Shown: positions 26,677 through 35,209 of the stretch, piece after piece
How the letters are laid out: every line of letters starts with the position of its first letter
How positions within the stretch are numbered: position 1 is the first letter of the stretch
Assembly: GCA_022759365.1 (NCBI GenBank)
Contig: JAEMPJ010000001.1
Location: 31,299 to 95,298, forward strand
Origin: Thermogladius sp.
Lineage (GTDB): Archaea > Thermoproteota > Thermoprotei_A > Sulfolobales > Desulfurococcaceae
Reading direction: 5' to 3'
DNA: 64,000 nt
Made by a program: the position numbers and the translations under genes
Notes under the pieces: generated by a model
Database searches by the model: none
What the model was told of the DNA's origin: nothing
The model's input: the letters and a program-made list of their open reading frames with translations, nothing else

Positions 26677-27675
26677 GTTAACTGTCATAGAGTAGCCTAA
26701 ACCCAATTGAATAGGTGTAATTGAACTCTTGTTCACCATGTCTACGCTGGTATTGAAGTTTATTATTAGTTCACCTGGAGCAAAGCCCTCATAGATATGG
26801 TAGGATGAAATACTGTCGGGTAATCTAGTGAAGACTACGTTAGATTGGAATTTCACCCAGGGCGGTGTCTCCACAGATATGAAGACGGGTGTGATGTTTC
26901 CGAAGACAAGCTTGATACAGGTATCGTTCACCTGGAGTAGGGTGAAACCCGAGTTCTTGAACTTCCCAATTCTTATTACAGCTGTAGATTCATTCCCTGT
27001 GGTTAGCGTAACAACGCTTCGATCAATAATACCCGTTAGGTTTAGAGAAGAGTACAGCCCGTTTAAGCTAACCCTAACCGTTAGGCTCCCGTTCGTCGAC
27101 TGGCGGGATTCCATGTAGGAATAGAAGAGAGGTAGCCTGGCTACCGGGTCATAGTATAGGTCTTTGATTAGCATGTAATTTGTATTCTCAACGCTTTCAA
27201 CTTGTTTATAACCCACGTGAATCAGGTCAACGTCGAATAAAACAATGTTCTCTTTGTACCCAGTCCAGTCTATTCCACTCCAGTTCAAGTTACCCGTGTA
27301 TAATAGAACTATGGGTGGGCTGAAGATATTAATGGAAGTGTAAGTAAAATTGTCTTCCACCATTGTGGTATTAGCGAGATAACCTGCCGGCGAGGAATAT
27401 ACAGAGTCTACGCGTCTATCTACGAGAGCACTGTAGACCAGCATACCCTGGGCAACCCAGATCTTCAAATCAACCTTGACAACGTACGTGACCCTTAAAT
27501 AGAGCGAGCTAACCCCTTCTCTCATGAGAGCCTCGGGTAGATACCCTCCGCTCTCAGACACCTCTAGAAGCCCTGTGTAATAGATTGTTGTGGTCAGGGG
27601 TTCAAACTCTTCTCCTAAAACATTCACCTGGGGTAGCGTTGTTAAAATTAGTGCTACGAGAACAAGCCATCTCAT
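26587..27675 (-). CDS. Secreted membrane-anchored protein, unknown
   Basis: Not recognised. 362 residues with a signal peptide (about 1-20, LVLVALILTTLPQV), a long beta-rich external region with ten or so N-x-S/T sequons (NFT, NLT, NES, NKS), and a C-terminal membrane helix (about 333-356, VIFALFLLSILVYAIYVF) with a basic tail. Topology suggests a surface-exposed glycoprotein. Its last 30 codons, including the membrane helix, are antisense to the acidic tail of priL. Gene start ATG follows a gene-poor 140 bases that hold no other clear signal. Confidence 0.7.
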   Translation of the reverse strand: MRWLVLVALILTTLPQVNVLGEEFEPLTTTIYYTGLLEVSESGGYLPEALMREGVSSLYLRVTYVVKVDLKIWVAQGMLVYSALVDRRVDSVYSSPAGYLANTTMVEDNFTYTSINIFSPPIVLLYTGNLNWSGIDWTGYKENIVLFDVDLIHVGYKQVESVENTNYMLIKDLYYDPVARLPLFYSYMESRQSTNGSLTVRVSLNGLYSSLNLTGIIDRSVVTLTTGNESTAVIRIGKFKNSGFTLLQVNDTCIKLVFGNITPVFISVETPPWVKFQSNVVFTRLPDSISSYHIYEGFAPGELIINFNTSVDMVNKSSITPIQLGLGYSMTVNLGDVIFALFLLSILVYAIYVFARKVAAVV

Positions 27676-27815
27676 AACTTCAACCGTCTATCTGAACACT
27701 AGAGCCACAAATAAAAATTTCACTGCCCGCAAAGGTAAAGTTCTCCAGCCACATGGTCGTCCAGGCTCTCAAGTTTATTACTGTATTTTAGATCCATGTT
27801 TCCAGGGTGCTCTGA

Positions 27816-28169
27816 GTGGAGGAGATTAGACATACAAGCACTATCATTTACATGACTCTACCAGATAACACGAAGGCTTTCATCAAGTACAAGGTTGAAG
27901 GGAACATTATGAAAATACTTGAAACCTACACTCCACCACAATACAGAGGCAGGGGGATAGCTGGGAGGCTGATGGAGTACGCTATTAACATGGCAAGAGA
28001 GAGGGGGTTGGTGATAGAGCCGGTGTGTAGCTATTCCGTATACTACTTTTTGAAAAACAGGGAGGCCCGGGGGGTCTTAGCCGAGCCTTTCAGGAGTATG
28101 AGCGATGAAGAGTTGAAACAGCTGTTCGAGAAGAGAGTGGAAGAGGAGAAGTCTAAAGAGGGTGGTTAG
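27816..28169 (+). CDS. GNAT family N-acetyltransferase (YjdJ/NATD1-like)
   Basis: Small GNAT acyltransferase of about 117 aa. The acetyl-CoA pyrophosphate loop is YRGRGIAGRLMEYAI (Q/R-x2-G-x-G/A), preceded by strand IMKILETYTPP and followed by GLVIEPVCSYSVYYFL, as in the minimal YjdJ/NATD1 group. GTG 27816 lies about 27 bases after a TATA-like GTATTTTAGA (27782-27791), so the message may be leaderless. The stop shares bases with the GTG of the MoaD-like gene. Substrate unknown. Confidence 0.85.
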   Translation: MEEIRHTSTIIYMTLPDNTKAFIKYKVEGNIMKILETYTPPQYRGRGIAGRLMEYAINMARERGLVIEPVCSYSVYYFLKNREARGVLAEPFRSMSDEELKQLFEKRVEEEKSKEGG

Positions 28170-28414
28170 TGGCTAGGGTCAAATACCTTTTGTGGCTCAG
28201 GGATAGAATAGGAGTTGGAGAAGAGCATGTTGAATCCAAGACCTTAAGGGAGCTACTTGAAATCCTAGCGAGTAAACACAGTGAGTTGAAAGAGTTAGAG
28301 AGAAGGGGAGGCCTCGTAGTTCTGGTTAACGGTCTTGCCGTCAATCCCGGAAGAAACGTTGAGCTGAGTGATGAGGATGAAGTGGTATTACTCCCAGAAG
28401 TATCTGGCGGCTAA
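28169..28414 (+). CDS. MoaD/ThiS-like ubiquitin-fold sulfur carrier
   Basis: 81-residue beta-grasp protein ending in the required Gly-Gly (EVSGG). The pattern KYLLWLRDRIGVGEE ... TLRELLEIL ... LVVLVNGLAV ... DEDEVVLLPEVSGG is that of MoaD, the sulfur donor for molybdopterin/tungstopterin dithiolene; archaeal members can also act as SAMP-type protein modifiers. GGTGG precedes its GTG start, which overlaps the GNAT stop. A molybdo-enzyme (58956-62789) is present in the window and would need such a cofactor. Confidence 0.88.
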   Translation: MARVKYLLWLRDRIGVGEEHVESKTLRELLEILASKHSELKELERRGGLVVLVNGLAVNPGRNVELSDEDEVVLLPEVSGG

Positions 28415-29115
28415 CTACAGTGTTTGTACACGTCGTCTATCGCTCTCTGGAGGTCGAGAGGAGAGGAAAAGACTGCTCCGTCAACACGACTGCTCAACCA
28501 GGCACATTTTTCCTTTAACTCCAATGGCTCGATAAAGGGTTGGTTTAATTGCGTGAACACTTCCCTGCTCTTCTCGTAACCTATCAGCACGAATGGGTAT
28601 ACTTTCACCCCTATCCTCCTCGCTATCTGTGCTACCTGCTCTAGCTTATCCGCAGTTTTCGAACCGTAGTGGATTACCATGATGTAGTCGGGGCGTTTCA
28701 TCAGCCTCCGGGATATCTCCTCGACGGGGTAACGCAAGCTAACTACTAATCCGAGGTTCACACCCTCTATTTTGCTCTTCAGGAACGTAAGCGTCTCCTC
28801 AGAGTCTGCTTTCAGGTTTTCGCCAAAAACCGGTTTATCGCCTTTCAAAATCGTCACGCCTTTAATCCCGAACTCCCTAGCCGTCACTACAGCCGAGTAG
28901 GCGTGGAGCAAGTTGACATCCAGGAGTCTCAGGCTGACGTATACGCCCAGCCCATACCTCGTTCGAAGATAGGCGCCGGTGACTGCCGCAAGTAATGCTG
29001 GTCTCCCAGCCGGGTTTTCCGGCACAAACACATCGAAGCTCCTCTCTTTTAATTTCTCCGCTAATTTATCGATGGTTTTCCTTGAGAAAGCGGGCAATTC
29101 AATTATAAACTCCAC
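28411..29115 (-). CDS. MetF-like (methylenetetrahydrofolate reductase-type) protein
   Basis: TIM-barrel protein of the MTHFR superfamily, shorter (234 aa) than bacterial MetF. Barrel-type cues: PALLAAVTGAYL, SLRLLDVNLLHAYSAVV, GIKGVTILKGDKP (the L-x-GD loop that in MetF holds FAD), NLGLVVSLRYPVEE and GVKVYPFVLIGYEKS. The family reduces methylene- to methyl-tetrahydropterin. It is divergent from the MtrH-like gene and ends in a four-base convergent overlap with the MoaD-like gene. Flavin binding and the exact pterin cannot be established here; the neighbourhood argues for methyl-pterin supply. Confidence 0.65.
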   Translation of the reverse strand: MEFIIELPAFSRKTIDKLAEKLKERSFDVFVPENPAGRPALLAAVTGAYLRTRYGLGVYVSLRLLDVNLLHAYSAVVTAREFGIKGVTILKGDKPVFGENLKADSEETLTFLKSKIEGVNLGLVVSLRYPVEEISRRLMKRPDYIMVIHYGSKTADKLEQVAQIARRIGVKVYPFVLIGYEKSREVFTQLNQPFIEPLELKEKCAWLSSRVDGAVFSSPLDLQRAIDDVYKHCS

Positions 29116-29255
29116 TCCAACACACCTGAGGGTACAGCCTCCAGCTTAATTGTCATCTATGTTAGAGGAGAGTGTTTAAATAAATAGTCTAAATTCTCGA
29201 ATCAATGAAAAATGTTTCCCTTTTAAAATCGGTGGGGTTTACTAGTCTCTGAGAG

Positions 29256-30182
29256 GTGGTGGAGACGATCAAACTAGAATCAGCTAAATATCGTATAGGA
29301 GACTATTGCATCGGCGGAGTCCTAGGCGAATGCCCCACATGGTTAGTTGGATCTATTTTCTACCTGGGTGACAAGCTCCTATCAAGCAGTGGTATTGATA
29401 AGACAGCTGCTAGGCAAAAAATAGAGGAGGCTCTGAGCCAGTGCGACAAGTACGGGTTGGTGCTAGCCTTGGACGTGATTTTCCCATCGGAAAATCTCAT
29501 TGAAGAAATATTGAGTTTCATAGGCGAGTTCAGCATACCTGTCTTCCTCGACTCCCCTGACCCCGGCATTAGGGCCAGAACGTATCTTAAAGCCTCCGAG
29601 CTTGGTTTAACAAAATACTCTATAGCGAACGGTTTATTCGTGGACAGCCCTCCCGAAGAGGTTGAGGCACTGAGAGAGAGCGGGATCGAGTCAGCTGTGT
29701 TAATGGCCTTCGACCCGAAAGACCCCTACACCTCTATTGAGCCTGCCGCAAGGATGACGATAGTGAGGAAACTACTCGAAGGGGTGAAGGGGCTCGGGGT
29801 AAGAAACATCATGGTGGATACAGTAGTGCTAGACCCCTCCTCGATATACCTGAGCGGTGAAGCCGTTTACATGGTTAAAACAGAGCTTAAACTCCCTGTC
29901 GGTAGCGCACCAGCCAACGCTCTAGGCAATGTCACCAAAGAGAAGGTTGGGGTAGAAGCCATGGTCGGTGTCCACGGGGGGTCGGCCGCCTTCCTCAGGA
30001 TGATGGGGGCTGATTACATAATGTACGGCCCTATCTCCAGGGTGAAGTACGTTGCGCCGGTTGTCTCAACAATAGACAGCCTGCTCGGCTACGGGTTGAG
30101 GAGGACAGGTGTGAGAATCGAGGGCAAGCACCCGTATAAGACCCTGTTGAGGGAGCTCCAACAGTTCTTCACAAAGGGGTGA
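29256..30182 (+). CDS. MtrH-like methyl-tetrahydropterin:corrinoid methyltransferase
   Basis: Homologue of MtrH, the subunit that moves a methyl group from tetrahydromethanopterin to a corrinoid. The barrel begins YRIGDYCIGG, with GECPTWLVGSIFY; further family segments are FLDSPDPGIRARTYLKASELG, MAFDPKDPYTS, NIMVDTVVLDPSS and PVGSAPANALG. 308 aa, normal. No other Mtr subunits (MtrA-G) occur, so it is not part of a methanogen membrane complex; a separate corrinoid protein and activator lie next door on the opposite strand and the two 3' ends overlap by 14 bases. Confidence 0.88.
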   Translation: MVETIKLESAKYRIGDYCIGGVLGECPTWLVGSIFYLGDKLLSSSGIDKTAARQKIEEALSQCDKYGLVLALDVIFPSENLIEEILSFIGEFSIPVFLDSPDPGIRARTYLKASELGLTKYSIANGLFVDSPPEEVEALRESGIESAVLMAFDPKDPYTSIEPAARMTIVRKLLEGVKGLGVRNIMVDTVVLDPSSIYLSGEAVYMVKTELKLPVGSAPANALGNVTKEKVGVEAMVGVHGGSAAFLRMMGADYIMYGPISRVKYVAPVVSTIDSLLGYGLRRTGVRIEGKHPYKTLLRELQQFFTKG

Positions 30183-31725
30183 GGCGGAGGCTGTCGACCC
30201 ATATATCCATGTAGCCGGGTGTCTTGGGAAGCTCCACCGTCTTTATCTTCTCCAATATCGTCTTGGAGTTCAACAGGTACTCCCTATCTAGGAGGGCTAC
30301 TCTTAGCCCGGGGAGGACGAGGTTCCCCGTAGCTACTACAATGTCTTTCTCGACGCTAGGGATCAAGCCCAGGGTCATAGCGTCCTCTACATCAAGGTTT
30401 ACACCGAAGTTGCCGGCTATGATCAGCCCTTTCAAGGAGTCTTTCGAGACACCGGCCTCCCTCATGAGGATTCTAACACCCGATTTAACGGCGGCGATGG
30501 CTTTTTGAATATTCCTGACATCAACCTGGGAGACGTAGAGGTCTCTAGACTCGTCTATATACAGGATCTTCATGCCGTTGAGAGTCTTGTATCCTCTAAC
30601 AATCCTCCCTCCCTCGTCGATGAAACCCCCTCTCCTCAAGTCCGCGAGTATGGAGATGAGAGCCGGGCCCAATATACCGGTTGGGGCTACAAAGTAGCTG
30701 TACTGGAAAACTGGGTTCTCATCCTTTACCCCTGTCATCCTAGCTCTGTAGACGCCGCCCTGGAATACCGTCGAGCCTCTTGAAATACCTGTCTCGAACG
30801 CTGGTCCACTGGGTGTAGTAGTCGCGTACACCTCCTCGTCTTTTACGAGGAAGATTTCCGTGTTTGTGCCCAAGTCTATGAGTAGATACGGTTTGTCTAT
30901 ATTCAGTTGAAACGAGGCTATTAGATCAGCATATGCGTCCCCGCCGAGGAACCCAGCTATCATTGGCGCCCCTATAGCAAGTCTGTCCCCCACCTTGTCG
31001 ACGACTACCTCGTTTGTGGCAGGCTTAAACGGGTACTCAGCCAACCCCTTCAAGTCTAGGTTGAAAAAGAAGGACTCCATTACGCTGTTGCCGGCGAGCA
31101 GGATCAAGTGGGTTGAGTGGTTGGCCGATATCTCATAGACTATTGACCTAAGCCTGGAGTATATTTCATCCCTAGCCCGCTTGTCTTCGAGGGCCCTCGC
31201 TAACCTGGATATGATGTCGAGGCCGAAGTCCGATAGAGGCGTGAACACGCTGTCCTCATACAAGACGTCGCCCCCCGGGGTTACAACTTGGTAAGCGATT
31301 TTAGTCGTGCCTAAATCTACCAGTAGTATCCTCGCGTCCTCGCCGACATTGATTTTGTGGCCAAACAACTCCTGGACGCCCCCGCCTTGAGCGCTGATTA
31401 AAGGGTTGATCCTCCTCGGGTTAACTATTAGCGTGCTCAACCTAACAGGCTTGGGTAACCCTGGTGAGAGCTCTACTCTTAAATCACCCAGGATTGTGGT
31501 TTGGCATGCCAGCCTCAATGAACCAGTGTAGCCTAGAAGCCTCTCGTACTTGGTGGGGGGTGTTACAGGGCCTTCCCTAATTTTAACTCTGCAGAGCCCG
31601 CAGATGCCTTGCCCGCCGCATGGTAGCGATATAAGGTTGTGCCTAGCCAGCAGGGCCCCGAGGTTATCGCCTACGCGAGCTGTGAGGACAAGCCTGTCCC
31701 CGACCAATACTTTTACTTCACTCAT
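30169..31725 (-). CDS. Corrinoid-activating ferredoxin-ASKHA protein (RamA/RACo-like)
   Basis: 518 aa. N-terminal plant-type [2Fe-2S] domain with C36, C42, C45 and C74 (LPCGGQGICGLC...LACQ), then a linker and a C-terminal ASKHA ATPase-like domain (DUF4445 type) with LLVDLGTTKIAYQVV, LLIDLGTNTEIFLV and GLIIAGNFGVNLD. Proteins of this design reductively re-activate cobalt(II) corrinoid proteins using ATP. It overlaps the corrinoid protein gene upstream by eight bases, so enzyme and activator are co-translated. Confidence 0.9.
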   Translation of the reverse strand: MSEVKVLVGDRLVLTARVGDNLGALLARHNLISLPCGGQGICGLCRVKIREGPVTPPTKYERLLGYTGSLRLACQTTILGDLRVELSPGLPKPVRLSTLIVNPRRINPLISAQGGGVQELFGHKINVGEDARILLVDLGTTKIAYQVVTPGGDVLYEDSVFTPLSDFGLDIISRLARALEDKRARDEIYSRLRSIVYEISANHSTHLILLAGNSVMESFFFNLDLKGLAEYPFKPATNEVVVDKVGDRLAIGAPMIAGFLGGDAYADLIASFQLNIDKPYLLIDLGTNTEIFLVKDEEVYATTTPSGPAFETGISRGSTVFQGGVYRARMTGVKDENPVFQYSYFVAPTGILGPALISILADLRRGGFIDEGGRIVRGYKTLNGMKILYIDESRDLYVSQVDVRNIQKAIAAVKSGVRILMREAGVSKDSLKGLIIAGNFGVNLDVEDAMTLGLIPSVEKDIVVATGNLVLPGLRVALLDREYLLNSKTILEKIKTVELPKTPGYMDIWVDSLRLTPL

Positions 31726-32374
31726 CCCGGATACCCATTAACCTCTCGACTAGTTTAACGGCTTCTATAGCGTTGGGGGCCCACCCATCCGCCCCGATCT
31801 CGCGAGCGAATTCCGGTGTGGTCGCCGCCCCTCCTATTATTATCTTTAAGCCCTTCCTCAACCCCTTTCTCTCCAGCTCTTCTATCACAGTCTTCATATA
31901 CCTAGCTGTCGTAGTCAGGAGGGCGCTCATGCCAACTATATCCGGGTGGTATTTCTCAACGGCCTCCACGAATTTCTCAGCCGGTACGTCCACACCTAGG
32001 TCTATTACCTCGTGCCCCGCGGCCTGCAACATTATGGCTACTAGCGTCTTACCTATATCGTGGACATCCCCTTTAACCGTCCCGATCACGATTCTGGCTC
32101 TCCGTGTTGTCTTCAAGCGTGAAGCCTCCTCTTTCAACCTTGGTTCAAGTATCTTCATCGCCTCCTTGAAGATGCTGGCCGCTTCTATGAGCTCAGCTAT
32201 GAAATAGTCGCCGTTTTCGTAAAGTCTCCCGATCTCCTCCATAGCTTTACTCAGTGATCCAAGCACTATCTCGGTGGCGGGCACGCCGGATTCTATAGCC
32301 GCTTTCACGCTCTCCAGGACGCAGTTCCTTTCAAGGTTTACAAGGCATATCCTCGCTTTCTCAACAGCCAACAA
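31718..32374 (-). CDS. B12-binding corrinoid protein
   Basis: 218 aa methyl carrier with a helical cap domain (about 5-85, YENGDYFIAELIEAASIF being typical) and a Rossmann-like cobalamin domain with GDVHDIGK, giving the D-x-H-x2-G motif (D103, H105, G108) whose histidine is the lower cobalt ligand; MSALLTTT and IIGGAATTPEFA complete the fold. It resembles MtbC/MttC-type proteins but no methylamine methyltransferase is nearby. Overlaps the activator gene by eight bases. Confidence 0.93.
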   Translation of the reverse strand: MLAVEKARICLVNLERNCVLESVKAAIESGVPATEIVLGSLSKAMEEIGRLYENGDYFIAELIEAASIFKEAMKILEPRLKEEASRLKTTRRARIVIGTVKGDVHDIGKTLVAIMLQAAGHEVIDLGVDVPAEKFVEAVEKYHPDIVGMSALLTTTARYMKTVIEELERKGLRKGLKIIIGGAATTPEFAREIGADGWAPNAIEAVKLVERLMGIRDE

Positions 32375-32451
32375 GCTTCCCCGTTAGCCGTGAACCATAT
32401 TGTTAATTACACCACTTGAGAAATATCTATTAAGCATTAAGGGGTGTTTTA

Positions 32452-33414
32452 ATGAAGACGAGCCACGTGGGTAGCTTCCCACTAGAGTATACCATGGAGA
32501 ACGTGAGGCGTGTCGCCTTAGACCTACGTGAAATAGGTTTGGACGTACCACCGTACCCCCAGTTAAGGAATTTCGTCGACATCTACATGGAGCCCCTGGT
32601 AAAGAGAAATCTTGTATCCGCCAAGAATGGGGAGTATCATATTACGACCTGGCCCACCAACGTAGACTTCTTCTTCGAGGGCAACATCGTTGAAGCCGAG
32701 TTTTTCTCAGACTATGCAAAGACTCTCGGCTTTAAGTGGCTGAGGGCTCCTGTGACAGGGCCTTTCACTCTATCCAGCAAAATATATCTGAGAGAGGGGG
32801 GCGGCCTAGAGGCAACTGGGCTCACAGATGTGGTGTTCGTCAAGTCGATGGCCAAATACGTCAACAGTGTACTGAAGTACATGGAGAAGCTCGGCTACAA
32901 TTACTTGTTCATAGACGAGCCTATCCTCGGCGTCCTAGTAGGCTCTAGGAGGCTTTTATTTAATTGGAGCGAGAAAGATGTGGAAGCAGTCCTGGAAACA
33001 GTTTTCACAAATATAGGCGGCCTACATGGGATACACGTGTGCGGGAGGATTAGCCGGAAGCTATTCAACCTTCTTGCCGAGTCACCCTCGCTCCAAATAC
33101 TTAATTTCGAGTTCCACGACTCACCCGAAAACATCGATGTTATTGACCCTGAAAAGCTCTCTTCGACAAACAAGCTTCTAGCCCCAGGCGTCGCTAGCAG
33201 TAAAAACCCTCTTGTCGAGGACTTAAACGAGGTGAAGAGGCTTCTCCAGACGTTGATTGAGAAGACAAAGGGGAGAGTAGACCTTGTCTCCGCTGATTGC
33301 GGCTTCGGCGGCCTCGCGACAAAATCGGGATCTCCACTTGAAGCCTACGAGATCGCCTTGAAAAAGCTGAACGTGATTAAAAAAGCTGTCTTAGAGATCG
33401 AAAACCCTCCTTAA
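32452..33414 (+). CDS. Core methionine synthase (MetE C-terminal-like)
   Basis: 320 aa zinc methyltransferase homologous only to the C-terminal barrel of MetE. It starts at the conserved SHVGSFP and keeps the zinc ligands H195 and C197 (GIHVCGR), E220 (LNFEFHD) and C283 (ADCGFGG); FIDEP (153-157) is also family-typical. It lacks the N-terminal half of MetE that binds polyglutamyl-folate, so the methyl donor is probably a corrinoid protein such as the one encoded 80 bases away on the other strand. Core methionine synthases of this kind have been described in archaea and some bacteria. Product: methionine from homocysteine. Confidence 0.88.
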   Translation: MKTSHVGSFPLEYTMENVRRVALDLREIGLDVPPYPQLRNFVDIYMEPLVKRNLVSAKNGEYHITTWPTNVDFFFEGNIVEAEFFSDYAKTLGFKWLRAPVTGPFTLSSKIYLREGGGLEATGLTDVVFVKSMAKYVNSVLKYMEKLGYNYLFIDEPILGVLVGSRRLLFNWSEKDVEAVLETVFTNIGGLHGIHVCGRISRKLFNLLAESPSLQILNFEFHDSPENIDVIDPEKLSSTNKLLAPGVASSKNPLVEDLNEVKRLLQTLIEKTKGRVDLVSADCGFGGLATKSGSPLEAYEIALKKLNVIKKAVLEIENPP

Positions 33415-33562
33415 GGATAGGATTCCCCAGCTTGTTTTAGGGCTCCGACCTCTTCTCCGCCATGAAGGTTAAAGGTTTTAACGAGCCGGAAGGGTTTAGG
33501 TTTACACCTCCTCTGGGGCTTCAATCCCGGACTAAGCCTCTAGCCTGGTTCACGGGCCGAGG

Positions 33563-33570
33563 TTTATAAG
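33563..33570 (+). promoter_or_regulatory. TATA box of tRNA-Thr
   Basis: TTTATAAG is centred about 27 bases upstream of a start near 33593-33595, a few bases before the tRNA at 33600. The 148 bases between metE-like stop and this box show no gene or clear element. Confidence 0.6.
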
Positions 33571-33599
33571 TCTCTCCAGGCTCTAGATTATATTCTAGG

Positions 33600-33697
33600 G
33601 CCGCCGTAGCTCAGCCCGGTAGAGCGCCGGCCTTGTAAGCCCGTGTAAACAAGGCCCGGAGAGCCGGTGGTCGCGGGTTCAAGTCCCGCCGGCGGCT
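33600..33697 (+). tRNA. tRNA-Thr (UGU) with intron
   Basis: Cloverleaf by hand: acceptor GCCGCCG/CGGCGGC (33600-33606 and 33690-33696), discriminator T, D stem GCTC/GAGC, anticodon stem CCGGC/GCCGG, anticodon TGT at 33634-33636, T arm GCGGG-TTCAAGT-CCCGC. A 24-base insert fits at the canonical position 37/38 (about 33638-33661; the exact cut can shift because of an AGAG repeat). Discriminator U73 agrees with archaeal threonine tRNAs. CCA is not encoded. Confidence 0.93.
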
Positions 33698-33716
33698 CTC
33701 AAGCGGGGTCTCCTCT

Positions 33717-34514
33717 ATGGGTATTGAGTGGAGATATATTGGTGGGGATAAGGTTTCTGCGGTGGGGCTTGGTACTTGGGCTATAAGAGACTATGACGCT
33801 GCCTTCAAAGCCTACCTCTACGCCTTTAACAACGGTATCAACAACATCGACACAGCCGAGATGTATGATAGCGGTGGGGCAGAGGTATTCGTCGGTAGAC
33901 TCGTGAAAGCCGTGGGCAGGGACAACATCTTTATAACCACCAAGATGCTGCCCGAGAGGCTGATTGACAAGGATCTAGTTCTCAAGGCCGCTAGAGCTGC
34001 TTTGAAAAGAATCGGCGTCTCCTACGTCGACTTGTACTTGATCCACTGGCCGAACCCCTCGTTGAGCATAGAAGAGCAGGTTCGGAACTTCGAGGTAGTC
34101 GCAAAGGAGGGTTTAACACGCTATATTGGTGTGAGCAACTTTAACCGGAGGGAGCTTGAGGAAGCGCAACAAGCGGTCACACGGGAAAAAATCGTGGTCG
34201 ACCAGGTTCACTACAGCGTCCTCCACAAGAGAGAGGTGGAGGAAGAGCTACTGGCTTACTGCAAGGCGAACAATATAGTCATACAGGCCTACACACCGCT
34301 GGAAAGAGGGGCTGTGGCAAGACACCCTATTATCCAGCGTATAGCGGAGAAATATGGTAAGACACCAGTCCAGGTAGCGTTGAACTACCTTATAAGCCAG
34401 GACAATGTTGTGCCTATACCTAAAGCTGAGAGAGTTGAACATGTTAAGGAGATCATCGGTTCAATGGGCTGGAGGATGAGCATAGAGGATCTAAACGAGC
34501 TGAAGAGGATTTAA
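33717..34514 (+). CDS. Aldo/keto reductase
   Basis: NAD(P)H-dependent (alpha/beta)8 oxidoreductase, 265 aa, with the full tetrad D45 (NIDTAEMY), Y50, K76 (TTKM) and H110 (LIHWP). Cofactor-binding IPKAERVEHVKEIIG near the end is present. These enzymes reduce aldehydes and ketones to alcohols; the substrate here cannot be predicted. Starts 19 bases after the tRNA-Thr gene, with GGGGT upstream of the ATG. Confidence 0.93.
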   Translation: MGIEWRYIGGDKVSAVGLGTWAIRDYDAAFKAYLYAFNNGINNIDTAEMYDSGGAEVFVGRLVKAVGRDNIFITTKMLPERLIDKDLVLKAARAALKRIGVSYVDLYLIHWPNPSLSIEEQVRNFEVVAKEGLTRYIGVSNFNRRELEEAQQAVTREKIVVDQVHYSVLHKREVEEELLAYCKANNIVIQAYTPLERGAVARHPIIQRIAEKYGKTPVQVALNYLISQDNVVPIPKAERVEHVKEIIGSMGWRMSIEDLNELKRI

Positions 34515-34575
34515 GGGATATCCGCATTGATGTAGTTTACCTACTCCTCCATCACCTCTCCGAGTTATCTTGGAG

Positions 34576-34590
34576 GAAGGTTCCACCTTC
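34576..34590. terminator. Hairpin between convergent genes
   Basis: GAAGGT-TCC-ACCTTC, a perfect six-base-pair inverted repeat with a three-base loop in the 94 bases between two convergent genes. It could help terminate or be chance; no long T run follows. Confidence 0.25.
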
Positions 34591-34608
34591 TACATCCTTT
34601 GAAAGTCG

Positions 34609-35148
34609 TCACGAGTAGTCTAACCTGCCGGCATCGTAGGCGAGCGCAATGAGGAGGCTTAGTAGCGAGATAAGCTCAGGTATAGCGGCTCCTCTAGGCA
34701 GTGATAATGCGAAGTGGAGGCTCCAAATGATGAAATCGAGTAGCCCTAGAGCGGCGACCGCGTATCCCATAATAGTGTGCTCAGCCACGTGGAGAAGCAT
34801 GTAGGATATCCCCAGCAGGAAGAAGACCAGGGATACATAGAAGTGGAGCCGCCCGTAGTCCTCTGGATAAACCCCGATAAGGGTTAGGAAATACCCGGCT
34901 AACCCTAAGGTAAGCCTGTACTCAAGCTTCAGCCCCCTGAAGACCAGCGCACTGTACAATAACAGGAGGCACCCGGTTGTGGAGACAAGCCCGTTGAAGA
35001 CAACCGAGGTTAAGCCGTTCCTAACCCTACCCAGGTCGCTGAAAGCGTTTTCCACTATGTTAAACCAGCTTGTAGCAGAGGAGAGTACGAGGAGTGTTAT
35101 CAGGGAAGCAAGGTAGGGTAGTATGAGCAACAGCCTCTTATTAGACAT
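34609..35148 (-). CDS. DUF998 family membrane protein
   Basis: About 179 aa, five or six membrane helices, with the DUF998 hallmark NAFSDLGRVRNG in the first external loop region. Function of the family is unknown. The frame is open to 35229, but that would overlap the divergent gene; a minus-strand TATA box AAATATAAGC (35164-35173) predicts transcription starting at about 35142-35148, exactly at an ATG (MSNKRLLL), so I use 35148 as a leaderless start. Confidence 0.8.
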   Translation of the reverse strand: MSNKRLLLILPYLASLITLLVLSSATSWFNIVENAFSDLGRVRNGLTSVVFNGLVSTTGCLLLLYSALVFRGLKLEYRLTLGLAGYFLTLIGVYPEDYGRLHFYVSLVFFLLGISYMLLHVAEHTIMGYAVAALGLLDFIIWSLHFALSLPRGAAIPELISLLSLLIALAYDAGRLDYS

Positions 35149-35163
35149 ACCCATCCAGTGAAA

Positions 35164-35188
35164 GCTTATATTTCCGGCTAATATAAAT
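35164..35188. promoter_or_regulatory. Two divergent TATA boxes
   Basis: Minus-strand AAATATAAGC (35164-35173) serves the DUF998 gene and plus-strand ATATAAAT (35181-35188) serves the gene starting at ATG 35210. Both are about 27 bases from an ATG, implying two leaderless messages from a 61-base intergenic region. Confidence 0.6.
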
Positions 35189-35209
35189 GTTCGCAACGGC
35201 GGCCATACC

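Noticed and set aside
29256-30182. Reading the MtrH-like gene as evidence of a methanogen
   Set aside because: No other Mtr or Mcr subunits appear, and the neighbours are a separate corrinoid protein, its activator and a MetE-like enzyme, which fit methionine synthesis better.
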